This document shows positions 55,127-63,974 of a DNA stretch of 64,000 nucleotides, piece by piece. Source of the DNA: Bacteroidaceae bacterium (GTDB lineage Bacteria; Bacteroidota; Bacteroidia; Bacteroidales; Bacteroidaceae); assembly GCA_017442185.1 (NCBI GenBank), contig JAFSAT010000028.1:1-64000 (forward strand), given 5' to 3'. The stretch's first letter is position 1; each line of letters starts with the position of its first letter. The notes below the pieces were generated by a model. That model did no database searches, was not told where the DNA came from, and worked only from the letters and a program-made list of their open reading frames with translations. Both the position numbers and the translations under genes were made by a program.

Positions 55127-55579
55127 TCATTTATTGTCGAGTATCTGTCGGGCTGCATCTTTTGTATTAACTTTTTTAATGACGCGCTCTATTCTGCCAT
55201 CCTCGCCCACGATAAAGGTGGTGCGCAGAATGCCCATATATGTGCGTCCTGCCATCTTCTTTTCGCCCCATGCTCCAAAGGCTTCAATCAAACGTCTGTC
55301 GGCATCGGAGATAAGTGGAAAGTTAAGTGTTTGCTTCTCTTTGAAACGTTTGTGCGAAGCTATACTGTCGGCACTGACACCTATCACGGCATATCCCGAC
55401 GCAACAAGCTCCTCCATTCCGTCGCGCAGAGAACAAGCCTCTGCCGTGCATCCCGGAGTATTGTCCTTGGGATAGAAATATACTATAAGTTTACTGCCTG
55501 CAAAATCAGAGAGGTGCAGTTCTCTACCCTCTTCGTCGAGCCCTAAAAAATCGGGTATTTTGTCTCCTACTTCAAGCAT
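55127..55579 (-). CDS. bcp: Thioredoxin-dependent thiol peroxidase (Bcp/PrxQ)
   Basis: 150 residues of the atypical peroxiredoxin family. The active-site segment YPKDNTPGCTAEACSLRD holds the peroxidatic cysteine and a second Cys five residues on (CTAEAC), the PrxQ alpha-helix disulfide arrangement. It reduces peroxides in the cytoplasm. It starts 8 bp after the cyclophilin gene. Confidence 0.96.
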   Translation of the reverse strand: MLEVGDKIPDFLGLDEEGRELHLSDFAGSKLIVYFYPKDNTPGCTAEACSLRDGMEELVASGYAVIGVSADSIASHKRFKEKQTLNFPLISDADRRLIEAFGAWGEKKMAGRTYMGILRTTFIVGEDGRIERVIKKVNTKDAARQILDNK

Positions 55580-55587
55580 TTTATCTG

Positions 55588-56280
55588 TTATTTATTGGTT
55601 TCTACTCTTACATTAAGTATACGCACATCGTTTATCGGGCGGTCATACTCATCGCACTCCACATTTTGAATTTTTTCAACAACGTCAAGCCCCTCAAGCA
55701 CCTCGCCAAAAACCGTATATTCGCCATCGAGGAAAGGTACTCCTCCTATCGTGGTATATGTATCTATCTGTTCTTTTGTGAATTTTATTTCGCGCCCTGT
55801 GCGCTCTTGCAGTTTCAGCCTGAGACTTTCAAGTTCCCTCGGTGTATACACCTTGCCATATACGATGTAGAATTGGCTGGGTGATGACATTTTTGCAGGG
55901 TTGACATCGTCGCCCTCACGTGCAGCAGCAAGTGCACCGCGTTTATGAAAAATCTCCGGTGTACGTATTTCTGCATTAAGACGGTAGTCGGGACCTCCCT
56001 CGCCCAATCGCACTCCAGCCGGAGCATATTTTGAATCAGGGTCGCCGCCCTGTATCATGAATCCGGATATTACTCTATGAAACAGTAGCGAATCAAAATA
56101 ACATTCACCTGCCAATTCTATGAAGTTATCCCTGTGGACGGGGGTCTCATCATACAATTTCAATGTTATTGTACCTGCAGTGGTCTCCATTATAACCGTT
56201 GCATCATTTGCCTTTTTGTGAGTGCAGCCTGATGCAACAATCACCATCAGCAATGCCATGAAAAGTTTTATGTATCTCAT
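55588..56280 (-). CDS. Peptidyl-prolyl isomerase, cyclophilin-type lipoprotein
   Basis: 230 residues; lipobox VIVASGC, then a cyclophilin domain (about 27-225): GTITLKLYDETPVHRDNFIE, YFDSLLFHRVISGFMIQGGD (catalytic Arg in FHR), SSPSQFYIVYG, YTVFGEVLEGLDVVEKIQ. It contains an insertion (about 145-180) also seen in Bacteroidetes homologues. It helps fold exported proteins in the periplasm. It is first of the operon; the promoter appears to lie beyond repeat element D, which becomes its 5' UTR. Confidence 0.94.
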   Translation of the reverse strand: MRYIKLFMALLMVIVASGCTHKKANDATVIMETTAGTITLKLYDETPVHRDNFIELAGECYFDSLLFHRVISGFMIQGGDPDSKYAPAGVRLGEGGPDYRLNAEIRTPEIFHKRGALAAAREGDDVNPAKMSSPSQFYIVYGKVYTPRELESLRLKLQERTGREIKFTKEQIDTYTTIGGVPFLDGEYTVFGEVLEGLDVVEKIQNVECDEYDRPINDVRILNVRVETNK

Positions 56281-56304
56281 TTTGCGATATTTTACAATAT
56301 TACT

Positions 56305-56492
56305 TTAAGAAGATGTTTAAATTTATTTCAAACATTATGTATATGCTGATTCAACTTGCCTTTTTGTGCTCTTTTTTATCTGTTTTTCCCTTTTTTAAGG
56401 TAACACATCCTGCTATGTGCCCTTAAAAATGAAACAACATTCTATAAAAGAATCATAAAAATACCAAGAACATAAATTCAAACAGTTTCTAA
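56305..56492 (+). repeat. MITE-like intergenic element, copy D
   Basis: 188 bp bounded by TTAAGAAGATGTTTAAATTT and ATAAATTCAAACAGTTTCTA. The centre is CTGTTTTTCCCTTTTTTAAG, hairpin ACACATCCTGCTATGTG, then AAAAATGAAACAACATTCT. It is the best preserved copy and lies between a promoter (56501-56508) and the ppi start (56280). Confidence 0.8.
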
Positions 56493-56500
56493 GGATAATG

Positions 56501-56508
56501 CAAAAGTA
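56501..56508 (-). promoter_or_regulatory. Promoter -7 element of the ppi-bcp-mscS operon
   Basis: Minus-strand TACTTTTG then CATTATCC. The predicted start (about 56495) coincides with the edge of element D, giving a leader of about 215 nt. Confidence 0.45.
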
Positions 56509-56523
56509 GTAAAAATATTTAAG

Positions 56524-56569
56524 AAAATAGGCAGTGGCAAAATTTATCTGTTTTGCCACTGCCTATTTT
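56524..56569 (-). terminator. Terminator after the DsbA-family gene
   Basis: A perfect 19-bp stem AAAATAGGCAGTGGCAAAA / TTTTGCCACTGCCTATTTT with an 8-nt loop. Confidence 0.85.
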
Positions 56570-56647
56570 GTAGGCTGAATATATATATGTTAAATTATGT
56601 TTATCATTATGCTTTTATATTCTAAGAAGCTGTTAATAAACAAATGT

Positions 56648-57637
56648 TTAATAGGTTCCTGCTACTTCGTGCATACGTTCCTGGGTTTGAGTGCGGCCTT
56701 CGTGCAGAGAGTATATCATATAGCTGTTTGCTTTTGGTGTAATTGCAATTTTTTCTTTGTGGATAAGTTCGTCAAGTATGTTCGGCAAATGTTCATACGA
56801 TTCTATGTTGAGTGCAGTGTGTCCGCCATGTCTTTTTAGGCCGAAAGCAGTTGCAATGTCCACAGGATACACCGAGCCATAATGTTCAATGTAATGTGCA
56901 ACATTCTCATTGGTGAGTTTTGTTCTGTTGCTTCGTTCACACTTTTCGGGAGATATTTCTCCGTATGTAAACTGACGAATATTATGCTCTATTGTCTCGT
57001 ATGTGGTGAAGCCTTGCAACAACAGTTCCTGTCTCTTGTAAGTGAGCAGAAAGGTAGGGGTCGACTCCACTCCGTAGTGTTTGGCAAGCTCTTTATCTTC
57101 TTCATATATCTGTTGCACTTTGCTGCTGTCGAGCAGTTCTCGAAATTTTTCAGGGTCGAAGCCGACAACCGCCGACAGGTCGGAGAGGATGTTTGCATCG
57201 CCCGTTTGCATCGCTTCGGCAGCGGTAGCCTCTTGCAGACGACGAAAATATTTATGAGCCATCTTTGTATCTCGCACTCCATCCTTATTAATAGGAGAAC
57301 AGAGCCTTGCTGCAATATACGCCTTGCATTGTGGTAATGTAGAAAGATATTTCTCGCTGAAAAGATGAAAATGATGCTCTTCAACCGGCATTCCATGTAC
57401 TCCGGATGCGTCGAGCCAATGCTTCAACATATTACGATTGGAGAGCTCGATGTTGTCGCCCCCAATCTTGAGCCTTCGATTATTGAATGTACGTATATCA
57501 TCTACCATCCCGACCATTGCATACTCAATCTCTATCTGCTCGCCGTATCTGTATTCCAATGCACGAATTATAGGCGAAGTACCCCAGCACCATGTGCAAA
57601 CAGGGTCGGCAAATTCCAAAATTTTCAATTTCTCCAT
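56648..57637 (-). CDS. DsbA-family thiol oxidoreductase with extra C-terminal domain
   Basis: 329 residues. The thioredoxin-fold DsbA domain (about 1-215) starts EKLKILEFADPVCTWCWGTS with the CTWC active site and ends near VESTPTFLLTYKRQELLLQG, which includes the cis-proline. A C-terminal segment of about 95 residues (TNENVAHYIEHYGSVYPVDI...NSYMIYSL) looks like a winged-helix domain. No signal peptide is visible, so it is likely cytoplasmic, resembling FrnE or YjbH/SpxH-type proteins rather than periplasmic DsbA. The start at 57637 was chosen because the upstream 17 codons lack similarity and overlap a repeat-like sequence. Confidence 0.85.
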   Translation of the reverse strand: MEKLKILEFADPVCTWCWGTSPIIRALEYRYGEQIEIEYAMVGMVDDIRTFNNRRLKIGGDNIELSNRNMLKHWLDASGVHGMPVEEHHFHLFSEKYLSTLPQCKAYIAARLCSPINKDGVRDTKMAHKYFRRLQEATAAEAMQTGDANILSDLSAVVGFDPEKFRELLDSSKVQQIYEEDKELAKHYGVESTPTFLLTYKRQELLLQGFTTYETIEHNIRQFTYGEISPEKCERSNRTKLTNENVAHYIEHYGSVYPVDIATAFGLKRHGGHTALNIESYEHLPNILDELIHKEKIAITPKANSYMIYSLHEGRTQTQERMHEVAGTY

Positions 57638-57748
57638 AATCTCTGTTTTTATTAGAAGCTGTTTAAAAAACTGCTGAAATTCCGTCAAATAAGGTTCAAG
57701 CCGTTTTTATATAAACAGAGAGGGAGATTAGTTTGTTCAATCAGTTTA

Positions 57749-58060
57749 TCAAATATATTCGATATTAATGATGTCGCTTATTAAAATATCATCCATTCCT
57801 TTTTCCCACGATGAGTATATTATGCCCAGTCCCCTGTAATATGCCGACACACGCAAAGTCTCCACGCATCCCCATTCAGGTTCGCCGAAGTCGGTGGACA
57901 TACCCGATAGCAACATTCTGTGCGACACGTAATCCAATTCGTAATACCCTCCTCCCAAACACGACTCTCCCGGTCGCAGCAATTCACGATGTCTGCACAC
58001 CAATCCCAAGCGCAATGTCCCATCGCCGGTTATAATAAATTTAGGTTGTTTACACTCCAT
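57749..58060 (-). CDS. Conserved small protein of unknown function
   Basis: 103 residues, no signal peptide or membrane segment. Notable stretches are FIITGDGTLRLGLVCRHREL, CLGGGYYELD and STDFGEPEWG, which suggest a compact beta fold. It starts 3 bp after the FKBP gene stop, so the pair is translationally linked. I do not recognise the family. Confidence 0.7.
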   Translation of the reverse strand: MECKQPKFIITGDGTLRLGLVCRHRELLRPGESCLGGGYYELDYVSHRMLLSGMSTDFGEPEWGCVETLRVSAYYRGLGIIYSSWEKGMDDILISDIINIEYI

Positions 58061-58063
58061 ATC

Positions 58064-58465
58064 CTATGCGATATTTATCAATTCCACTTCAAATATCAAG
58101 CTCGAATAACCGGGGATATTCCCTATTGAACGTTTGCCATATCCCTTTTGCCAAGATATATATATACGTCGGCGATCACCGATGCGCATATCGCATAGTG
58201 CAGTTTGGAATCCTTCGATAAGGTCAGAGACTCTGAAAGCCTCGGGACACTCTCTGCTCCACGAGTCGTCAAAAACCTTTCCGTTCATAAGTTCGCCACG
58301 ATAATGGCACACCACTACGCTGCGTGCCGTTACACCGCCGCGTCCTTTACCCGTTGCAAGAACCTCATAAAATACTCCGTCGCACAATTGCTTAATACCC
58401 TCGTCTTGAGCTTTTAAAGTAAGAAATTCCTCATTCCTACGTCGATACTCATTCTTATCCTGCAT
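58064..58465 (-). CDS. FKBP-type peptidyl-prolyl isomerase
   Basis: 133 residues without a signal peptide. The FKBP domain (about 25-130) shows VVVCHYRGELMNGKVFDDSW, then VSDLIEGFQTALCDMRIGDR and the YGKRSIGNIPGYSSLIFEVE end. It is the cytoplasmic small type with an N-terminal helix rich in Lys/Glu. The start is uncertain between 58465 and an ATG two codons upstream. It is co-transcribed with the unknown 103-residue protein. Confidence 0.9.
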   Translation of the reverse strand: MQDKNEYRRRNEEFLTLKAQDEGIKQLCDGVFYEVLATGKGRGGVTARSVVVCHYRGELMNGKVFDDSWSRECPEAFRVSDLIEGFQTALCDMRIGDRRRIYISWQKGYGKRSIGNIPGYSSLIFEVELINIA

Positions 58466-58621
58466 ACACAAATTTATATATCATTATTCGCAAAGGTATA
58501 CCAATCATAAATACAATACTAAAAAATCATTGTAATTTAAGCACTAACTATTGTGTATTTCGGTATTTTTTGCGATTATTGCAACAAGTTTGTACAAAAA
58601 GAAAAGACTGCAGACGAAAAT

Positions 58622-59488
58622 ATGAACAACATATACCTGAAAAAATTACCACAACAAGGGTTTGCAACAATAAAATCGTCGTTGCAACAATTCGTTCAGC
58701 ACCCCTACCAATTTCAGTTTACATCCATATTTTGGTGTTTGAGCGGTGAAGCATTTTTTACGATTGACGGACAAAAGCACCATTTCACCACAGGGGAGAT
58801 TATTATCATTCCTCGCGGTTCAAATATATTGCTCCTTGACATTACAAGTGATTTTTCATCACGTCTGCTCGGTCTATCTAAGCATATTTGGCTGGCGGCA
58901 CGCAGCGCTTTCAGCCCCGAGACGATGCAAAGCATAGAGCGTCGCCCACATAAAGGAGGCGACAACGAAATGGAAAGAGAATTTGTAAAAAATATTTTCC
59001 GTCAAATAGACATAATGGAATCTTTGGTGAATATTCAAAATGAGAAAAGTGAATATTGCCGACAAAATATAATACTTTTGATAAATGCCTTGTTGTTATA
59101 TATACAAGATTTAAAACAGAGGGAGGAGTCGCCCAACAAAGAGATAATAAGTGAAACACGCGACAAAATGTTTCACGACTTCAGAATCCTGTTGACACAA
59201 AAATTCCGCGAAGAGCGCTCTGTGCAGTTCTATGCCGACAGCTTGAAAATTTCGACACGTCATCTGAATGCCATTTGTCAAAGAGCATCGGGACAAAATG
59301 CAAAAGAGATTATCGACCAATATACTATAATCGAGCTTCAAGTGGTGCTGATGTACTCACACAAGACTTTTCAAGAGTTGGTCAATGAATTTCATTTTCC
59401 CGATCAATCGTATCTTAACAGATACTTCAAGCGCCACACAGGCTACTCTCTTTCGGAATTCAGAATAAAAGGTGTGATGGTGGACTGA
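58622..59488 (+). CDS. AraC-family transcriptional regulator
   Basis: 288 residues. An N-terminal cupin-like sensing domain (about 20-130; FWCLSGEAFFTIDGQKHHF, GEIIIIPRGS) is followed by a C-terminal double HTH (about 185-285; FYADSLKISTRHLNAICQRA and FPDQSYLNRYFKRHTGYSLS). It is divergent from the FKBP gene and convergent with capA, which gives no clear target. Cupin ligands are unknown. The start is the ATG before NNIYLKKLP; a longer reading from 58553 is in frame but lacks similarity. Confidence 0.9.
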   Translation: MNNIYLKKLPQQGFATIKSSLQQFVQHPYQFQFTSIFWCLSGEAFFTIDGQKHHFTTGEIIIIPRGSNILLLDITSDFSSRLLGLSKHIWLAARSAFSPETMQSIERRPHKGGDNEMEREFVKNIFRQIDIMESLVNIQNEKSEYCRQNIILLINALLLYIQDLKQREESPNKEIISETRDKMFHDFRILLTQKFREERSVQFYADSLKISTRHLNAICQRASGQNAKEIIDQYTIIELQVVLMYSHKTFQELVNEFHFPDQSYLNRYFKRHTGYSLSEFRIKGVMVD

Positions 59489-59504
59489 GCTGTTTAATAC
59501 TCGA

Positions 59505-60605
59505 TTATTCGATGTTATACTCCGTTACTCCGCCTTTATTGTGCTTGTCGAATAGTTTGCGAGTCTCGTTGGAAAAATTCGTCACTCTGTTGCGTGCTTG
59601 AGAATTTATCACGGCAGGAGGTGAGGCAGCCGGCAATATTGTAAAATTATCCACTCCGTCGCGTCCGGGACGGGCGACCCAGGTAAGCCCGTATCTGACT
59701 GTTTGCAGTTGTGTCATATAACCGCAACGGTATATATCCATGCGCACAAGAGCGCCGCCGTCGGTACCGCGTGCATACATACCCGATATTAAATTTCCCA
59801 ACGAATACACCACTGCATGACGCTTTAGTGTGGTACTGTCGCGACGCACCTCCATTGGTTGCAACACGTGCGGATGTCCGCCTATCACATGGTCTACTCC
59901 CTGTTCAAGAAGCCACGATGCAAGGTCGCGCACCCTTTTTGGCGGAAGCGACAAATACTCATCACCCCAATGCATACATGCAATGATAACATCGGCATGC
60001 AGTTCCTTTGCACGAGCAATATCCGCCACTATAACCTCCTTATCAATGAAATTCACAATAAGCGGAGCCGGTACGGCAATGCCGTTTGTGCCGTATGTGT
60101 AATTCAATATTGCAATACGGATATTCTTTTTATCTATTATCAGCGGATGGCGCATTGCGCGGTCAATGCTGTCGCGATATACGCCACAATGTTGTATACC
60201 AAGAGAATCCATCATGTGCAATGTGCGGAGTGCTCCTCTTTTTCCTCGGTCGAGACAGTGATTGTTGGCAAATAGAAGCACGTCGAATCCGGCCTCTTTG
60301 GCTGCATACAAAAAACTGTCGGGAGCACAAAAAGCCGGATAGCCTCCAAACCCTTTTGCGCCTATTGTGGTTTCGAGATTGGATACGGCTATGTCGGCAC
60401 TGCTCACGTCGGCACGAATATAGTTGTAGCACGATGAGAAACTGTATGTGCCATCGCTCCTACGTGCTGCATCGAGCTGGCTCTTATGTTGCATGAGATC
60501 TCCTGCGAAAAGCATCTCGATGCGTGAAAAAGGTGGCGTAATGCTTTGTGCAGCCATCATTGTTGCACAAAGCATTACGCCTATGAGGATACGCAAACGT
60601 TGCAT
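59505..60605 (-). CDS. CapA-family protein (poly-gamma-glutamate capsule synthesis-like)
   Basis: 366 residues; signal peptide ending CATMMAAQ, then a PGA_cap metallophosphatase-like domain: EMLFAGDLMQHKSQ, VSNLETTIG, VLLFANNHCLDRG, IACMHWGDEY, HVIGGHPHVLQPMEV. These residues match the metal-site pattern of the family. Function outside Bacillus capsules is unsettled; no other pgs genes are nearby. It follows folD by 11 bp and ends the DUF4831-ffh-folD-capA operon. An 18-bp inverted repeat lies within its signal-peptide codons. Confidence 0.88.
   Translation of the reverse strand: MQRLRILIGVMLCATMMAAQSITPPFSRIEMLFAGDLMQHKSQLDAARRSDGTYSFSSCYNYIRADVSSADIAVSNLETTIGAKGFGGYPAFCAPDSFLYAAKEAGFDVLLFANNHCLDRGKRGALRTLHMMDSLGIQHCGVYRDSIDRAMRHPLIIDKKNIRIAILNYTYGTNGIAVPAPLIVNFIDKEVIVADIARAKELHADVIIACMHWGDEYLSLPPKRVRDLASWLLEQGVDHVIGGHPHVLQPMEVRRDSTTLKRHAVVYSLGNLISGMYARGTDGGALVRMDIYRCGYMTQLQTVRYGLTWVARPGRDGVDNFTILPAASPPAVINSQARNRVTNFSNETRKLFDKHNKGGVTEYNIE
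60535..60581. repeat. Perfect 18-bp inverted repeat inside the capA signal-peptide codons
   Basis: GGCGTAATGCTTTGTGCA and its exact complement TGCACAAAGCATTACGCC flank an 11-nt loop. It spans codons about 9-24 of capA, encoding VMLCATMMAAQSITP. The mRNA could form a strong hairpin about 25 nt after the start codon. Confidence 0.9.
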
Positions 60606-60616
60606 CGCGTATATTA

Positions 60617-61495
60617 TCAATATATTTCGTGTGTTGCTGCCAGAAGAGTGTTCTTCATGAGCGATACAATTGTCATCGGCCCTACTCCGCCGGGAACGGG
60701 GGTTATATAGGAGCATTTTGGAGCGACATTCTCGTAGTCGACATCTCCGCATAGTCTGAATCCCGATTTACGTGTTGAATCGGGAACGCGTGTCGTACCT
60801 ACGTCTATAATCACCGCACCCTCTTTCACCATCTCGGCTTTTACGAAGTGTGGTTGTCCCAGGGCTGCTATTATTATATCGGCGGCTTGGCACTCTTCTA
60901 CAATGTTGAGAGTGCGGCTGTGACATACGGTGACAGTTGCGTCGCCGGGGGTTCCTTTTTGCATCATCAGGTTTGCCATGGGCTTGCCCACGATGTTACT
61001 GCGTCCTAATACTACGCATTTTTTTCCCTTTGTATCAATGTTGTACCTACGCAAAAGTTCCATTATGCCGTTGGGGGTTGCCGACAGGAAGCAGGGCAGC
61101 CCTATGGATAGTCGCCCTACGTTCACGGGGTGAAATCCGTCGACATCTTTTCGGTAGTCGATAGCTTCGGTAACCTTTTGCTCGTCTATATGACGGGGAA
61201 GAGGCAGTTGCACTATAAAGCCGTCGACGTCGGGGTCATTGTTCAGTTCCTGCACTTTTGCGAGCAGTTGTTCTTCGGTGACATCATCTTCGTAGCGTAT
61301 AAGTGTCGATGTGAATCCGCACTCTTCGCAGGCTTTCACTTTGTTGGCTACGTATGTTTCGCTGCCGCCGTCGTGTCCAACGAGTATGGCTGCCAAATGG
61401 GGGCGCTTGCCGCCTTTTGCCATTATTTCGTCTACCTGCTGCGCAATCTCTTTTTTTATTGTTGCCGCAATGGCCTTTCCGTCGATTATTTGCAT
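60617..61495 (-). CDS. folD: Bifunctional methylene-THF dehydrogenase/cyclohydrolase
   Basis: 292 residues with FolD motifs: the catalytic [13 protein letters not shown] (lysine), [28 protein letters not shown], and [16 protein letters not shown] with the NADP site, plus the end [20 protein letters not shown]. It interconverts one-carbon folates. It lies 39 bp after ffh on the same strand. Confidence 0.97.
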   Translation of the reverse strand: MQIIDGKAIAATIKKEIAQQVDEIMAKGGKRPHLAAILVGHDGGSETYVANKVKACEECGFTSTLIRYEDDVTEEQLLAKVQELNNDPDVDGFIVQLPLPRHIDEQKVTEAIDYRKDVDGFHPVNVGRLSIGLPCFLSATPNGIMELLRRYNIDTKGKKCVVLGRSNIVGKPMANLMMQKGTPGDATVTVCHSRTLNIVEECQAADIIIAALGQPHFVKAEMVKEGAVIIDVGTTRVPDSTRKSGFRLCGDVDYENVAPKCSYITPVPGGVGPMTIVSLMKNTLLAATHEIY

Positions 61496-61534
61496 GATGT
61501 ATATATAAAAAAGGTTAGTTCTGTTTTTTGCTGC

Positions 61535-62863
61535 TTATCTGAAGCGTGGCATTCCTCCCATCATTTTACCCATTTTGCCGCCGGCAACGGTTTTCATGGT
61601 CTTGCGAATTTGCTCGAACTGCTTCATCAGGCGGTTAACCTCTTGTACGGTTGTACCGCTGCCGCGGGCTATACGTTCGCGGCGCGAGGTGTTTATTATT
61701 TCGGGGTTGGAGCGCTCTTTGGGTGTCATCGAGTAGATTATAGCCTCTACGCTTTTGAACGCATTGTCGTCAATATCAAGGTCTTTCACAGCTTTGCCTA
61801 CTCCGGGTATCATGGCCATCAGGTCTTTTATGTTACCCATCTTTTTTATCTGTTCAATCTGTGTAAGAAAATCGTTGAAGTCGAATTGGTTGCGGGCAAG
61901 TTTGCGTTGTAATTTTTTGGCTTCTTCTTCGTCGAATTGTTCTTGGGCACGCTCGACAAGTGATACCACGTCGCCCATTCCCAATATTCTGTCGGCCATT
62001 CGGCTGGGATGGAAAAGGTCTATTGCCTCCATCTTCTCGCCTGTTCCTATGAATTTTATGGGCTTGTCTACAACGGTGCGGATAGATAGTGCGGCACCGC
62101 CTCGTGTGTCACCGTCGAGCTTTGTGAGTATGACACCGGTGAAGTCGAGACGGTCGTTGAATTCCTTGGCGGTGTTCACCGCATCTTGTCCGGTCATGGA
62201 GTCTACCACAAAGAGTGTCTCTCCGGGATTTACGGCCTCTTTTATGGCTGCAATTTCTTGCATCATCGCCTCGTCTATTGCAAGGCGTCCGGCGGTATCT
62301 ATTATAACTAAGTTGTAGCCTTTTTGCTTGGCCTCTTTAATGGCATTTTGTGCAATTTCCACAGGGTTCTTGCTATCGGGCTCGCTGTATACCGGAACGT
62401 TAATCTGCTCACCCAATACTTTCAGCTGGTCGATGGCTGCCGGACGATATACGTCGCAGGCTACAAGCAGGGGGTTGCGATTTTTCTTTTTCTTCATGTA
62501 GTTGGCGAGCTTCGACGAGAATGTTGTCTTTCCCGAGCCTTGAAGACCCGACATGAGAATAACCGCTGGATGTCCTTCGTAGTTTATTTCGGCTGTGCTG
62601 CCACCCATGAGTGTCGTAAGTTCGTCGTGCACAATTTTTATCATCAATTGGCCGGGGTGAATGGAGGTGAGCACATTTTGTCCTATGGCTTTGTTTTTTA
62701 CCGTATCGGTGAAGCTTTTTGCTACTTTGTAGTTTACGTCGGCATCGAGCAGTGCTTTGCGCACGTCTTTGAGTGTTTCGGCCACGTTCACCTCGGTGAT
62801 GCGGCCCTCTCCTTTCAGTATCTTAAATGAACGTTCTAAACGTTCGCTTAGGTTTTCAAACAT
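61535..62863 (-). CDS. ffh: Signal recognition particle protein
   Basis: 442 residues. N domain, then G domain with GLQGSGKTTFSSKLA, DTAGRLAID and LTKLDGDTRGGAALS, and a methionine-rich M domain ending GGKMGKMMGGMPRFR that binds 4.5S RNA. It delivers nascent membrane proteins to FtsY. It starts 28 bp after the DUF4831 gene. No SRP RNA gene was found in the window. Confidence 0.97.
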   Translation of the reverse strand: MFENLSERLERSFKILKGEGRITEVNVAETLKDVRKALLDADVNYKVAKSFTDTVKNKAIGQNVLTSIHPGQLMIKIVHDELTTLMGGSTAEINYEGHPAVILMSGLQGSGKTTFSSKLANYMKKKKNRNPLLVACDVYRPAAIDQLKVLGEQINVPVYSEPDSKNPVEIAQNAIKEAKQKGYNLVIIDTAGRLAIDEAMMQEIAAIKEAVNPGETLFVVDSMTGQDAVNTAKEFNDRLDFTGVILTKLDGDTRGGAALSIRTVVDKPIKFIGTGEKMEAIDLFHPSRMADRILGMGDVVSLVERAQEQFDEEEAKKLQRKLARNQFDFNDFLTQIEQIKKMGNIKDLMAMIPGVGKAVKDLDIDDNAFKSVEAIIYSMTPKERSNPEIINTSRRERIARGSGTTVQEVNRLMKQFEQIRKTMKTVAGGKMGKMMGGMPRFR

Positions 62864-62891
62864 GTTTTTTAAATTTTATATTCTTAATGTG

Positions 62892-63974
62892 TTATTTATC
62901 TATGCTTTTTATTCCGCCTGTCGCTGTGTCGAACACTACTTTTGTGTTGCTGTTACGCTCGAATAGGTTTTTTGCCAGCACCTCTACTGTGCCAAACTGT
63001 GCCACGGGTACCTCTTCTTCAAAAAGTGTCTCGCCGGCTGTGTATATTTTTATTTGTGCGTGTCCGGGAATGTTGTAACAGATTCCTTCGCGTTTTATCT
63101 CTTTTTTCTCTTTTTTCTTTTTCTTATCCTCTTCGGGTTGTTCAACGGGAGGATTCATATTTTTAAAATCGTAATATACGGGTGCTCCGGCCAGATTGTC
63201 AGGTTCGAGTATTCCTTTTTTGCGTGAAAAACGGAATAGCACGGCACGCGCAGTGTCGCTCACCAATGTGGGTGTGAGTTTTATTGTACCTGTGTATGCC
63301 ACGGTGTCTATTCGTCCGGTAAAGAGTTCTGTGAGTGTTTGCTCCTGCAGATTCAGTTCGTCGAGTATAAGCTGCATGGATACTCCGTCTTTGGGCATAT
63401 TATCGGAGTGTCCGCGTGTGATGGCTAATTTACTCTCGCGTATAGCGTAGATCTCTTTTGCCACCAGCTCGGCCATTTTTGCGGTAGATGTTGCTTGAAG
63501 AATCTCTTCGGTCATGTAGATTCTCGGGTCGACACGTTTCCGCACAGGATTTTTCTCGGCGGTTGGCTGCTGCTGTTCAACATCGCAATTTATGGCTGCT
63601 ATTATACCGTTCTCATTCAAACGAATATCAGATGCTGCATTGTTGTTGAGCTTTACGGTGAATGCTTTATTCTTATTGGGGACGCCTGTCATGTTAAGCC
63701 TTACCCCTGTAAGTTCCCATTCGCTGCTTTTTGTTGTTACGGCATCGCTGATTCGCAGAAATCTATCGGCATATCTGCTAAATTCTCCGGGTGTGCGTGT
63801 TATACATTGCGCCTCCACTGTCACATCCAAACGGGTGTCTGGCAGATAATATGTTACTCCCTCGGCTGTTCCGCTTACAAACAGATTGACATCTACCTGT
63901 GCAGCACACGGTATTGCCAAAAATGTCAATGCGAACAGTGCTATCTTTTTAATATCTGTAAATCTTAGATACAT
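62892..63974 (-). CDS. DUF4831 protein, exported
   Basis: 360 residues; signal peptide ending PCAAQ. Conserved segments LFVSGTAEGVTYYLPDTRLD, PRIYMTEEILQATSTAKMAE and GICYNIPGHAQIKIYTAGE match the Bacteroidetes DUF4831 family. A highly charged Lys/Glu run (EEDKKKKKEKKEIKRE) sits at about 285-300. No function is known. It is first in the operon DUF4831-ffh-folD-capA. Confidence 0.88.
   Translation of the reverse strand: MYLRFTDIKKIALFALTFLAIPCAAQVDVNLFVSGTAEGVTYYLPDTRLDVTVEAQCITRTPGEFSRYADRFLRISDAVTTKSSEWELTGVRLNMTGVPNKNKAFTVKLNNNAASDIRLNENGIIAAINCDVEQQQPTAEKNPVRKRVDPRIYMTEEILQATSTAKMAELVAKEIYAIRESKLAITRGHSDNMPKDGVSMQLILDELNLQEQTLTELFTGRIDTVAYTGTIKLTPTLVSDTARAVLFRFSRKKGILEPDNLAGAPVYYDFKNMNPPVEQPEEDKKKKKEKKEIKREGICYNIPGHAQIKIYTAGETLFEEEVPVAQFGTVEVLAKNLFERNSNTKVVFDTATGGIKSIDK

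Noticed and set aside
61130-61912. Open reading frame of 260 codons on the plus strand
   Set aside because: Antisense to folD and ffh, both complete; the peptide is Phe/Tyr/Cys-rich as expected for a reverse-strand shadow.
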